In this document: positions 27,838-39,701 of the stretch, one piece after another
Layout of the letters: every line of letters begins with the position of its first letter
Numbering within the stretch: position 1 is the first letter of the stretch
DNA from: Diogma glabrata
Taxonomy: Eukaryota > Arthropoda > Insecta > Diptera > Cylindrotomidae
Direction: 5' to 3'
Assembly (NCBI GenBank): GCA_963693315.1
Contig: OY856187.1
Location: 45,780,235-45,844,234, forward strand
DNA length: 64,000 nt
Program-made: the position numbers and the translations under genes
Notes under the pieces: generated by a model
What the model was told of the DNA's origin: nothing
The model's database searches: none
The model's input: only the letters and a program-made list of their open reading frames with translations

Positions 27838-28195
27838 AAGTTTTCACTTCAAAAATTACATATTGTCAATCCCTTGTTACTTTACGCAAATAACTTATTT
27901 AATAAGTTTAATAGAAAATTAAAGAAAACAAAGTTGTTTATAATTTTACTGTTACTTTAAATATATTTCAGCTTGTTAGGCCATCTTCTAGATTAATCTT
28001 ACCTGGATCTGGATTACTTCAGAAGATGGAAACAAGCTAACAACCTAACAAGCTGAAATATATATAGAGTAACAGTAAAATTATAAAAAACTTTGTTTTC
28101 TTTAATTTTCTATTGAACTTATTAAATAAGTTATTTGCGAAAAGTAACAAGAGATTGGCATTATGTAATTTGAAAACTTACGCCAAGTGCCAACG
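27838..28195. repeat. Long palindrome at the right edge of element C
   Basis: Arms of about 150 bases meet near 28005. Left-arm phrases such as GCAAATAACTTATTTAATAA and TTTCAGCTTGTTAGG recur inverted in the right arm (CCTAACAAGCTGAAA, TTATTAAATAAGTTATTTGC). Arm identity looks above 85%. The right TIR of element C is also the outer end of the left arm, so C may end in, or have been joined to, a hairpin. Confidence 0.8.
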
Positions 28196-30409
28196 GCAAA
28201 CAGTGTTAATTATATAAAAAAAAATTGTCAGAAAAAAATTCCGAAAAACGTTTCAGTTACGCAAAAACACTTTTTAAAGAATTAAAATTTTTGTCAATAA
28301 AGGTCAACAGAAAATAATTGCTTTTCGAAATTTTAACATGGTATCAGGAAAGAGCCCACTCAAAATATATACAACAATAAGTTTTTTTTTAAGAAATTGG
28401 TTAGTTGAAAATCAAATGCACTTTTTGAGATATCGCCGCACTACACTTCTGTCAAATTTTTGCATAGTAAAAAGACTTAATATTTACACATCTGAAAAAA
28501 ATATAAAATGCAAATGGGTCTTCCAACCATGGGTGATTGGAATTTTCTACCCTACCGATTTAACATGCATTCAAAAATAATCAAATTCTATTGTATTATT
28601 GTTTTTATTTGTATTCTTCCAATAACTTATAATAAATTAATTATTTGAAAATAGGTAATATGTTAGGCCACTATATATGCGAAGCAAACTAAATGACAAC
28701 GATTTTCATAAAGCCAGCATTTCATAGGTGTGTAGGGATCAGTAGATCTACAAGCTAGAGAACCGATTTACAGATTCGTTAACATCAATTATTTGTACTA
28801 CGAACTCCTATTAATTATTTTATTTTATTAATTTCATTTTCACCCATAACGATTTAAACCATTTCCTATTAATTGTTCCAATACTTCCTTCCTTTTATTG
28901 TACAAACAACAAGAGTCTTGTTCATGTCTTTGAACCAAACAAATTTATTGAGATTTCCGTTTATTTTCTTTTTTCTAAACTAAAAAGATGTGATCGAAAA
29001 ATAAAGTTAACTGCACAAATTTGTGATATCACTTGAGCCACTATAATATAAATTATACAATTAAATTAATCATAGTGGAAATCAAGTTTAAATTGCAATA
29101 TAAAAACATTTGCATTTCTTCTTTTCATTTTTTTTTATTCAACATTAAATTAAATTTATTCGCGTGTTCTTAAATTAATAACTAACGTCCCCTGTTTTTA
29201 TAGTAAAAATTTTTTTTGTGGATTTTGTTTTGTATGTATATTTGTCATTTTATTTCGACTATTATTAATGGGGACATTCACAATTATTCTAATTTATTTT
29301 TTTTATTTTAAAATAAAAATAAATTGGCGGTTATTATCTCGAACAGAAGAGAAAATTAAAACATAAAAAATGGTTTTATAACGGAAGGACATAAAACTCA
29401 AACGATTACCATTGGTTTAGTAAAAAAGAAATTATATAGTAAAATTATATGAAAGGACTTTAAAATCTTTAAATTTTGATCTTAAGCAAAGTGGTTTTAT
29501 ATGGAACAAAAGCCATTTTTTTATTATCATTTAACTATCAAACCGACAAAACATAAACGTTCATATCATATTATAGCTGTTCATTTTTATTTATTTATTT
29601 TTATATTTAAGATTAAATAATATAATAACAACTAAACCCGTAAAATATATATATTTTTGACATGTCCGCAAGACATATAAACATAAAAACTCAAAAGATC
29701 GATCGAATATAAAATCATAATAACTTATCCACCAAAATATAACCAGATAAATAAAATACAGAACACAAATAAAAAAAAATTATTATATTAATAATTTATT
29801 TATGTACAAACATTTAATCGAATGAGTTTTTATGTTAAAAATACAAATAATTTTGATTTTTATGTTATATTTTATGATTATGGTCTGAAAATGTATTGTT
29901 GGCTGTTTTATAGATATACAGTTTTTTTAATAAAGATGTCATTTACTATAAGAAGATATTGTTATAACCTATAAATTTACAACAACTTAAATAACTTAAT
30001 AAAATAAGTTATCTCAAATGTCATTTACAAAACGAAAAAAAAACGTTCAGATAACATAAAAATTATTTGACAGTTATAAGATTGAATTTATGTATTACAT
30101 AATAAATTTTAAAATAATTTTTCATAGCACATTTCCAACATATAGAATTTTTAAAGCTTTGGACTTCATTTTTTTTACTTCGGTAAAAGCTCAGTAAATT
30201 ATTTTTTTTTTGTTTTTGTTTAACTGTCTGTTAACATGCAGAATCTACTATCAACTTGTAATTTTGAAACAATTTTAGATTACCTATTTCATAACCTAAT
30301 AAAATTATAACTTATTTAAATCGATTTTCATTAAATCCGAAACTAGTAATTCTGTAAGTAAATTCACAAAAAAATTGATTTAAATATAATCCAGTTACTT
30401 TATACATCA
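28196..30409. other. AT-rich non-coding DNA
   Basis: No gene or recognisable repeat. The open frame at 28338-28580 has no motif. Composition is very AT-rich from 29100 to 30200. Confidence 0.5.
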
Positions 30410-30800
30410 CAGTATGCGTCAAATCCGGTAGTTCTGATTTTTTGCAGACTTGTTTATGATGTTGGCCTAATAAATAATCCAAGTTTGTGACCTCGAGCGC
30501 CGAACACAACTTTGTCAAAAATTGAAAAAAGCACGAAAAAATCGTTATTTTTTCAAATTTTGGCGATTATAACCCTAAAGCACTAGTTTTTTCTTTATAC
30601 TCTCTTAAGACGGTTTTAAAGTAGACTAGATTTGCTAAAATATGACACTATAACTGTCTCTGTAGACCCAATTTTTTCGTGGTTTTTTCGATTTTTGACA
30701 AAGTTGCGTTCGGCGCTCGAGGTCACAAACTTGGATAATTCATTAGGCCAACATCATAAACAAGCCTGCAAAAAATCAGAAGTACTGGACTTGACGCATA
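30410..30800. mobile_element. Palindromic MITE-like element D
   Basis: Two arms of ~135 bases (30410-30545 and 30665-30800) are reverse complements around a ~120-base spacer. Shared phrases are GTTTGTGACCTCGAGCGCCG (inverted CGGCGCTCGAGGTCACAAAC) and CTGATTTTTTGCAGACTTG. There is no coding capacity. Mirrored open frames in the two arms are by-products. Confidence 0.85.
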
Positions 30801-31276
30801 CTAACCCATACTCTCAGGCGACAAAGTTACTCGACTATAAATAGCAAAAAGGAAAACTCAAAACAAAACGTAACATCAAAACACTGTCATCATTCATGAC
30901 AGCCAACCTAACCAACTAGGAAAGTATTTTATAAACAAAACAACATTCAAAACGATTAAATTTTTCAATATACAAACCACAAAAATTTTGCTGTTCTTCA
31001 ATGATGATCATGCTATGATGATAATGATTAATTTTTTTTCGATGGAAAACGATTGCTGTTGTGGTTCAGAACACAATAAAACTAATCGCGGAAAATAAGC
31101 AACAACAGCAGTAAAAACATTAAAATAAATATTGGAATAATTTCATTTAACATTTTATGAAATATAGTGTTGGAAAAATGTTTATTTTTGAAAAATTATT
31201 AATTTATTTAATGGAACTGCGATGGGAGGAGGTGGGAATAAAAATTTCAAGCCTTGGGATGATTGTGTTAAATAAA
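30801..31276. other. Non-coding DNA
   Basis: No gene or repeat identified between palindrome D and element B copy 2. Confidence 0.5.
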
Positions 31277-32447
31277 ATATGAAGGGGCTGAAATCTCACA
31301 GCTTTGAGATTACAAAACTTCGGTCTGGGTTAATTATTTTGATATAGTTTTTGGCAAAATACTTTTATGAGGACATTGCTTTTAGTTTTGGGCAGCGATG
31401 TATATCAAACATAAAACTCTTTAATAAAGTACAAGTATTTTTTTATATCTGTTAAAAAATATATTACAAAATAAACACGAAATATTAATACGTTGCCGGA
31501 AAATTATAACACATCATAAATTAATATAACTTAGTGAAAAGATGACACACCCAGCAAATTACTCAAAAACCATTTAGCGTTTCAAGAAAATATTACAAAA
31601 TCAAAAATTCGTATTTCTTTCAAAAGTTCAAAAATATTCTAAAAATTAAAATAAAATCAAAAATTTAAACATTTTTTTAAAGTTCTAAAAACATTCCAAA
31701 AATTATTACAAAATCAAAAATTGAAACTTTTTTTTAAAATTATTGCAAAATTTCTTAGTTCACAAACTCAAAAATTTGAACTTTTTCCAAAATTGTAAAA
31801 ATATTGCAAAAATTATAATAAAATCAAAAATTGAAACTTTTTCAAAATTCCAAAAATATTACAAAATCAAAAATTGAAACTTTTTCCAAATCAAAAATTC
31901 AAAGAACTTTTTCCAAAGTTCTAAAAATATCGCAAAAATTATAACAAAATCAAAAATAGAAACTTTTTTCAAAATCCCAAAAATTATAACAAAATCAAAA
32001 ATTTCATGTCAAAATGTCATGTCAATTAATTTCATTTTTTTTCCAAAAAATTGATTAAAAAAAATTAAAATCATTCTTTTGACACACTTGACAACATTCT
32101 TTTGACAAACTTATAATGCAATAATCTAGTTTTTGGTCTCACATACCAATCCCGACCATCAAGATTCCTCCAAATTCGTAATCACTTAAAATGAACGTTT
32201 TTTAAGCAAAAAATATGCAAATTTTCTTGTTTTGACACATTTTACGATTTGTTGACACATTTCCGGTGCAGTTATCGAACAGATCGTCTTTTCGGCCCTT
32301 TCCTGGAGTATACCTAGTTTGAAAAAAAACTTGAAATCCTTTCAGCGGTTTTCTAGATTTCATCGGTTGTGACGGCTGGCCGCCTAAAACGTCGAGAAAT
32401 GTCAAAAAGAGTGGGGGTAAGAATTTCACTTTTGGCTCGAGAATGTA
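31277..32447 (+). mobile_element. Unclassified 1.2 kb element B, copy 2
   Basis: It is collinear with 13991-15203: start ATATGAAGGGGCTGAAATCT, end GGCTCGAGAATGTA, with the same decayed ~57-base tandem array in the middle (31600-32010) and the same right part (GCGGTTTTCTAGATTTC, GTGACGGC, AACGTCGAGAAATG). Two independent loci sharing both ends confirm that it is a mobile unit. It lacks coding frames. Confidence 0.75.
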
Positions 32448-32959
32448 TAACTTAGGTCTTTCAGACCGAAGTAATATTAAGTTATTAAGTCTAATTTTAT
32501 CAACGATGGAGAGTTCTAAGGATCAGTTTTGTTTTCCGCTCTGTTTTTGGTTTCTATAGAAAAATCGGTTGAAAATCATCAGTAACCAATAAATAGTTGC
32601 CACGTGATAGTATAATAGCTAACATGTCCTTCATATGCCTCTCTATGCTCATTCTTCTATCCACCCACAATGAACACACAAGCCAAATTGTAGATAAGAG
32701 ATGCTCTGAATATAAAAAGATTTCCTGTTTCCAAATATTTATAAAAGGACTACTCGAATTTCATTTTCGAAATATTTCGCACGTTAACTGTGCTTCGTGG
32801 GACAACAATTTAAATCTTGCATAAAAATCGATTCATGGCTGATAGTTCCATACCAAAGCGCTTAAGTACAAAAGATTAAAATTATTAACTTAGTTTCTGC
32901 CATTTCAATTTTATCGGTTGTTTCTAAAAATTATGAGAAATACATTATTTTTAATCTAA
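32448..32959. other. Non-coding DNA
   Basis: No gene or repeat found. An open frame at 32597-32824 has no motif. Confidence 0.45.
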
Positions 32960-33890
32960 TCAGCTTCTTAGATTCTTCAAAACTACTCAATGACAGACAA
33001 TACGACTTTCGAAAAAGAAGAGCGACGGGAGATTTACTTTCTTTTGTAACTCATGTCTGGAACAAGTCGCTTCAAAATCTTTCGCACTCAAACAAAAAAC
33101 TAAGTAAATTTTACAAATTCTTTATAAATATCACGAGTATTCTTTATAATACTCACAAAATGTTTTATAAGTTTATCAAAAATATTGTAAAATACAAAAA
33201 AAAATTATTTGAAAAATCCATAATTTGTAAATATTTGATTTACAATTAATTTTTGGATTTTAAGGAAAAAATTGTAGTTTTATCAAAACATTTTGTATGT
33301 TGTATATTTATAAAAAAATTTTTAAAAGTTTCCTTTATTTTTTTGAGTGCGGTGTCGGGTGTTGCTTTTGATATTGTCAAAGCATTTGACAAAGTTTGGC
33401 AAAACAATCTTATTTGCAAGCTAAGATGTTATGGTTTGGATGAGAAACTTATTTCTTGGATACAAAGCCTCGTTTCCGATCTTAAACTGCGGGTCAATGT
33501 TGATGGTGTTCTCTTCGGATATCTTTTTAACCAGGAGTTTCGCGGGGTTCTGTTTTATCACCAACTCTCTTTCAACCTAACCAAGAAAAATTAAATTGCT
33601 ACTGATCTCACAACTTTTTACAAATAAAATACATTATAGATGAACGAACTTCCTCAGAGATTAAATCAATTTTACCTGAACTAGCAAACTACTCGCGTTT
33701 CACCAGAGCTACGACTGTGGCGCATCCTTTTACGGTTCAAATAAAAAGGTGCAGAACTGTTGCTTTTCAACGTGACTTTTTCAACAGAGTCTCTTATCTA
33801 TGAAATGCCTTACTTTCACGGGTTTCCCCGATAGCTTTAATCCTCAAAACTTTAAAGAAACTTAATTTATTCAAACTGAATCCTAATCCC
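32960..33890 (+). pseudogene. Old Jockey-type LINE fragment, interrupted and internally deleted
   Basis: Plus-strand relic of the same clade as the LINE at 23853-25282. Piece 1 (about 32960-33082) reads LLNDRQYDFRKRRATGDLLS then WNKSLQ. A ~270-base palindromic insert follows. Piece 2 (33352-33595) resumes with VAFDIVKAFDKVWQNNL, LISWIQSL and VNVDGVLF. An internal deletion removes the ADD region, and piece 3 (about 33640-33850) is the C-terminal tail: PELANYSRFTRATTVAHPFT, RCRTVAFQRDFFNRV, with a stop where the active relative has Trp-Asn. It is older than the minus-strand copy, judging by stops and divergence, and is non-functional. Confidence 0.88.
33083..33351. mobile_element. MITE inserted in the LINE reverse transcriptase
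   Basis: The element begins CGCACTCAAACAAAAAACTA and ends, inverted, CGCACTCAAAAAAATAAAGG. Pairing continues imperfectly inward (for example CAAAATGTTTTATAAG against CAAAATGTTTTGATAAA), so the ~269-base insert is mostly one long hairpin. It splits the RT between the Trp-Asn-Lys-Ser-Leu block and the Asp-Ile-x-Lys-Ala-Phe-Asp block, so the flanking frame defines its borders. I see no clear target duplication longer than 1-2 bases. Confidence 0.8.
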
Positions 33891-34760
33891 TAGTTGGCAT
33901 GGTATATTCGGCGACGTTAATTTTTTACTTAACTTAAATAAAAAAAAATAATGGATTGACATTGTCACCGGATCCATTTCTTCTTTTTTCCACACAATTT
34001 AGTTGGAAATAACACAAAAACATGTTTGTGTTTATTTCTTCTTTTTAAAACACACAACTGACACACAGTTGCCAGCCGTCCCAGTTTGAATGGAACAGGC
34101 CAGTTCTAGAGCTCAATGTCCCGTGTCCTATCGTAACTACGAACGGGACGCGGGTTGTCCCGTTATGATAAAAAAAGGAAAAAAGGTTTTCTGTCTTTAA
34201 AAATCTAACCGATTGAATTTTTTATTTTAGATTATTGTCTGCTTCATTTCAACACTGTCGGCAACAACATTGTTGGCTTCATTTTACTGTCATACTGACA
34301 GTACCGTAATTTTTATTGCTTTGTTTTCTTATTTGAACAGTTCAATTTAGATGACGAGATCATCATCATGACAAAGTGGAATAATTAATTTTTGTAGGAA
34401 AAATATGATTCAAATTTAATTCAATCAGATTGTCTAGAAAACTCTAACTTTTTTGTTGACATTAAACTTCTCCGAACTGTAAACTTATAACAGAGTATTA
34501 GACTTGGATCTCTTTTGAACGAAAACGAAATACGCATGATGAAACGAAATACGAAGATGAAACTTTGATATCAGAAATCACATTCGTGGCAAAAATTTAT
34601 ATGATTGAAAACGCTCAACGTATTTACTACGATAGAAATTGTACCGGAATTGTAGAAAATATTTAGCTCCTGTTTTGTTGAGAATTATTTAATTATTTCG
34701 TTTGTTTTTTGTTTTAAAAAAATGAAATCGTTATAAAAAAAATGAAATCGTTATAAAAAA
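33891..34760. other. Non-coding DNA
   Basis: No gene found. A GC-richer patch at 34080-34165 contains GGGACGCGGGTTGTCCCG, a short inverted repeat. At 34718-34760 the phrase AAAAATGAAATCGTTATAAA is tandemly duplicated, right at the border of element G. Confidence 0.45.
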
Positions 34761-37490
34761 AATATTGCGACGCTGATGCATAGGCTGACTTCACCACAGC
34801 TCTGGAAACATAGTGTTCTGGATATATAATGAGCTAATATCCATAAAATACTTTAATTAAAAGCTAACCAATATTATGGACTTCGTAGTTCTAATAATAA
34901 AAATATTAAAGAAGGCAGTAGTATCCCAACAAACATAAATTCTGTTGTACGAGAAAAAGTAAAAAAAATTTTATCAGAAGTGACAAGGCGGAAGTTAAGA
35001 TGCAGAACTGTTGTAAACCGTACTAAATGTGTATGTACCAAATTTCATCCAACTCGATTATCAGGTACAGAAGCTATTGAGCTTCCAAAATAACAGGTGC
35101 TTGGAGGACCCCCTACCACTTTGTTCACTATCACTAAAAAAACTAATCAGTTCCTTGCCATACATATTTGCATCTTTTTGCAAAGTGTAATCAAAATTAC
35201 TTAACGAACGAATGTTGTATGCTTCCAACAAACATTGAAACAATAAACAGGTGTTCGGGAGGACCCCACCACTTATCCCAATATTGTCCAAAAACTAGTC
35301 AATTCTTTGTCAATAAAGTCTTTATCTTTCTTCAAAGTGCCATTAAAATTGATTAATGAATGAAATCTGTATGCTCCCAACAAACTTTAAAAACAAGTGT
35401 AAAAAGTCAGCAGTTGTATGGTAGATCCCCCGCCACTTTGATCAATGTGTCCCAAAAGATGATAATTATCTTCTTACACTAATTGAAACCTTTCCATAAG
35501 TTTTATCATAATCACTTCATTATTGTAGGCTGTAGTGTGCATAGAGATACTGAAAAAACTGCAAACAATTAAAAAAAAAATTTTTTTACCGGAAGTAAAA
35601 AGCCGGAAGTTGGGATGCAAAATTTTTGTAAATCATACTTAATGCTTATGTACAAAGTTTCATCCAATTCGATTATCAGGTACAGATGTTATTGAGCTTT
35701 AAAAAAAACAGGTGTATGGGACACCCCCCACCACTTTGTTCACTATCGCTCAAAAACTAATCAGTTCTTTGCCATACATGTTTGTTTTTTTTTCCAAAGT
35801 GTCATCAAAATTGGTTCACGGACGAATGCTGTGTGCTCCCAACAAACATTGAAAAAATACTGACACAGTAAACAAGTGTTCGGGAGACCCCGTACCACTT
35901 ATCCCAATATTGTCCAAAAACTAATCAGTTCTTTGTCATTTTAGTTTTTATCTTTTTCCAAAGTGTCATTAGAATTGATTAATGAATGAAGTGTGTATGC
36001 TCCCAACAAACTTTAAAAACAAAGTGTGAAAAGTCAGCAGTTGTATGGTAGACCCCCCACCACTTTGATCAATGTGTCCCAAAACATGATAATTATCTTT
36101 TCACACTAATTGGAACCCTATTCCATAAGTTTCATCATAATCACTTCATTATTGTAGGCTGTAGTGTGCATAAAGACACTGACAAAACTTTAAAAAAGTA
36201 CAAAAAAATTTTTTTTACCGGAAGTAAAAAACCGGAAGTTGGGATGCAGAACTATTTTAAACCGTACTACATACTCATGTACAAAGTTTCATCCAATTCG
36301 CTTATCAGGTACAGAAGTTATAGAGCTTTCAAAAAAACAGGTGCTCCAGGGACCCCCCACCACTTTGTTCACTATCGCTCAAAAACTAATCAGTTCTTTG
36401 CCATACATGTTTGCATCTTTTTCCAAAGCGTCATCAAAATTCATTCACGAACGAATGCTGTGTGCTCCCAACAAACATTAAAAAAAGTGTGACACATTAA
36501 ACAAGTGTTCGGGAGGACCCCCACCACTTATTCCAATATTATCCAAAAACTAATCAGTTCTTTGTTACTTAGGTCTCCATCTTTTTCCAAAGTGTCATTA
36601 AAATTGAATAATGAATGAAGTCTGTATGCTCCCAACAAACTTAAAAAACAAAGTGTGAAAAGTCAGCATTTGTATGGTAGACCCCCCACCACTTTGATCA
36701 ATGTGTCCCAAAACATGATAATTATCTTTTCACACTAATTGGAACCCTACTCCATAAGTTTCATCATAATCACTTCATTATTGTAGGCTGTAGTGTGCAT
36801 AAAGACACTAAAAAAACTTCAAAAGAGTACAAAAAAAATTTTTTTACCGGAAGTGAAAAACCGGAAGTTGGGATGCAGAACTATTTTAAACCGTACTACA
36901 TACTCATGTACCAAGTTTCATCCAATTCGCTTATCGGGTACAGAAGTTATAGAGCTTTCAAAAAAACAGGTGCTCCAGGGACCCCCCACCACTTTGTTCA
37001 CTATCGCTCAAAAACTAATCAGTTCTTTGCCATACATGTTTGCATCTTTTTCCAAAGTGTCATCAAAATTCATTCACGAATGAATGTTTAATGCTCCCAA
37101 CAAACATAAAAACTTTGTGGAAAAAACCACCTGTTGTATGGTGGACCCCCCAACCCTTTATCCAATGTGCTCCAAAAGCTGATAAAATCTTTCTCATGTT
37201 ATTTAAAAGCTTTTCGCAACGTTTCATGAAAATCGATCGGTAATTGTAGGCTACAGTAGGGATAAACACCTGAAAAAAAAACTTTTTAACCGGAAGTGAC
37301 AAACCGGAAGTTGGTATGCAGAAGTATTGGAAACAGTATTAAAACCTTATATACTAAGTTTCAATAAGATCATAGCTCGGGATCAGAAGTTATTCAAGAT
37401 TTAAACTTAGAGGTGTTCGGGAGACCCCCCGCCATTTTGTCCAAATTTAAAATGAATCCAGATCTTCTATTTTCAAGTGAACCTGTATCA
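34761..37490 (+). mobile_element. Element G, copy 1: non-coding higher-order repeat unit
   Basis: 2.7 kb starting AATATTGCGACGCTGATGCA. It is built of ~629-base blocks, each made of three diverged ~160-base monomers (a GACCCCCCACCACTTTG-type phrase, CAAAAACTAATCAGTTCTTT, CTCCCAACAAAC) plus a ~120-base segment with the twin ACCGGAAGT motif. Twin-motif positions are 34988, 35603, 36232, 36861 and 37304 (spacings 615, 629, 629, 443). Many short overlapping frames open across it in two phases but change with each indel, so I treat it as non-coding. Copies 2 and 3 lie inverted at 47818 and 54617. This copy stops at 37490 without the (GGGT)n edge of the others. Confidence 0.88.
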
Positions 37491-38712
37491 GATATAAGAA
37501 CGGATCAGCTATTGATTTCAGTATAGCATACGATGACTTTTATTTCTATCCTAATCTGATGTGATGTTTATTTTATTGCGATGTTATGTGGCCAAATTTT
37601 ATAAAGTTTGAAGCTGGTTTGAAAGATATTAACGTCAAGGATGTTAAATGAACGGCAAGGATTCCGCAAATAGTTTATTCACGTTATTCATAATACTAGC
37701 ATATTTTAGTATATTTGTGGAAAAAAACGATTAAATTTTTTTTAAACGATAGTATCGAGGATTGTCAATTATATTTTCAATTATCTAACAAAATATTAGA
37801 AACTAGTGAAATATTACTGGATTATATGACACCCACTTGACTGGGTCTATTACACCGCACCCGAGTGGGTCCAAAACATTTTATTTTCTACTTACCCATC
37901 CAAGCTAGGTTCAGAGAGGAAACATACATTATCGAAAATATTTTCAAATTTATAAACTCAAATATTAATGAAAATAAATTTGTTAAAATTGAAATGATTT
38001 GTTTTAAGGAAATCAACTTTTCACATGAAACGCAGATATCAATGCTACCAAAACACCTGTCAGCCTTCAGGTTTTTTTATTGAATTTTTATAATTTCCAT
38101 AAAGCTTTTAAAAGTAAAAAAGAAAATTTCCCTAAAGTATCCAAAATATTTGATCCAAGTAAATTTTTGACCGTCTTGACCAATCAACGATTTTGCCAAT
38201 ATGAACACCAAAGTCTCATCGTCTTCCTCGATTTACTTATTCAAAGTACGAAACAAAACAGATTTTCGAATTTTTGAAATTTACAGTTTGTTTTTGTTAA
38301 ATTTTAATGAATTATTTTAAAATATCTAGTTCGCAATTGGAGTAGAAAAAGGCAAGCGTTAAAATATTACCCGAGGTTGCTATTTAATTTGGTGTAAACG
38401 ATTGGTCCCGTTTTCTAAATTTGAAAAGGTTGCCAGTCTAACTGATACTGATTCACAGCAACAGGAAAACAACACAGCAAACAATATTTCTATCGAAACT
38501 ATTCAATAGTTTCAGAAACTCAAATGGTTGATTGTAGAAATGTCCAGTATAACACAGCGTCCAAAATAATACACAATATTTCTTTTTAAAACTTTATTTA
38601 ATTTAATTTAAAACTTTATTCGCAATTAAATTAACACAATGGAGGGATCAGTTTTTATTGGTTTGCTAATTTTTTTGTTTGATCCGCGGGTGTAAAAACC
38701 CCGCGTACTCCA
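37491..38712. other. Non-coding DNA
   Basis: No gene supported. Open frames at 37865-38083 and 38080-38277 lack motifs. Confidence 0.45.
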
Positions 38713-38815
38713 ATCCCTACTATTGGCATATGAGTTAACGTGAAATATCCCATACCACTGGCAATAGGAGTAAGATATCACTATCCAAATTGGCATCTAA
38801 GGGGTGCTGGCGGAT
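38713..38815 (-). repeat. Recurring hairpin module, copy 3
   Basis: Inverted copy of the module: CTACTATTGGCATATGAGTT ... CATACCACTGGCAATAGGAG ... GGGGTGCTGGCGGATAAA. Similarity to the right-hand part of element C continues weakly to about 38890 (GGAATATTCCTTGATGATG). Confidence 0.7.
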
Positions 38816-39699
38816 AAACAGTATTTAGTCCATGGTATCACCCTCAATCTTAGTTGTGGAATATTCCTTGATGATGGCACGCTGTTGCTTGCTCGAAGAA
38901 ACGAGCCTTCATATAACTCTACATCCGTGCTTTATTCACGGAGGAAGATAATGCGATCGAGGATTATTCCACTAGCTGGATTACTGGCAACCCCCTTTTA
39001 GTTTAGTTCCTTCAAATTTTTAAAAAAATTTGCTTTTTATTCCTTGTTTTATTTTTATTTTCTCTATCTCATCATGAAATATCCTCTCACCGATACAAGT
39101 TTGTTATTCAATACTAGAATGTCTAGAGTATAACAAAACAGTGATCACCAGAGAAATTAATTGACTAAACCTGAATTTATTAAATGTATGTTTATGTAAA
39201 TTTTTTGTTTTTACACTTCGCTAGAGTTGTAACCTAATTTTTGGTTTATATACATTAGCGTTGACATTTTTTGGTAGAGTTTATCTAGTCGGCTAGCCCT
39301 GATGAGAATGATAAACTTTTTTAAAGTTTAAAATTTTCTCATTGGTTCGAAACTAGATCGCTCTGAAATTGTATGGATTGCAAAAAGTTTCATAATTTGC
39401 ACCATAATTTTTTAGATTCAGTTCTTATAATACCATATACATTATACATTTATTAAAATCATAAATAGAAAAAAAAATATTCTAACGAAAAATTTATCAT
39501 AAAGAACAAAAACTGAACGGGTCGAATTTACTAATAAACAAACCAATACGCCTACCAAAAGAAATGATCTGCATAGAAAACGAAAAAGTTAAAAAAAAAT
39601 ATTGTAATGAAAAATTTCTCACAAAGAACAAAAACTGAACTCGTTCAGCTCGTTCAGCAAATAAGCAAAACACAAAATGATAAAAATAAACAAAATTAA
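38816..39699. other. Non-coding DNA
   Basis: No gene. A loose direct repeat (about 39470-39520 and 39590-39640, phrase AAAGAACAAAAACTGAAC) precedes the RTE-type LINE. Confidence 0.45.
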
Positions 39700-39701
39700 A
39701 T

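Larger units (their letters stand above)
26342..27850 (+). mobile_element. Unclassified TIR element C, copy 1
   Basis: A 1.5 kb element with ends AGAAGTGAAAACTT (26342) and, inverted, AAGTTTTCACTTC (27838-27850). It matches the reverse complement of 45958-47231 along its length, with indels. Inside are a hairpin module (26718-26826) and a tRNA-like box pair on the minus strand (27654-27718). The open frames (for instance 26721-26470 on the minus strand) are shared with copy 2 only weakly and show no transposase motif. It is therefore a non-autonomous DNA element or a composite; the superfamily is unknown. Confidence 0.7.

Noticed and set aside
36166..37243. Recurring ~100-residue frames (reading SSNSLIRYRSYRAFKKTGAP and similar) in all three G copies.
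   Set aside because: Two or more overlapping phases are open at once, the frames break differently in each block, and the residues show no domain. They follow from the repeat, not from a gene.
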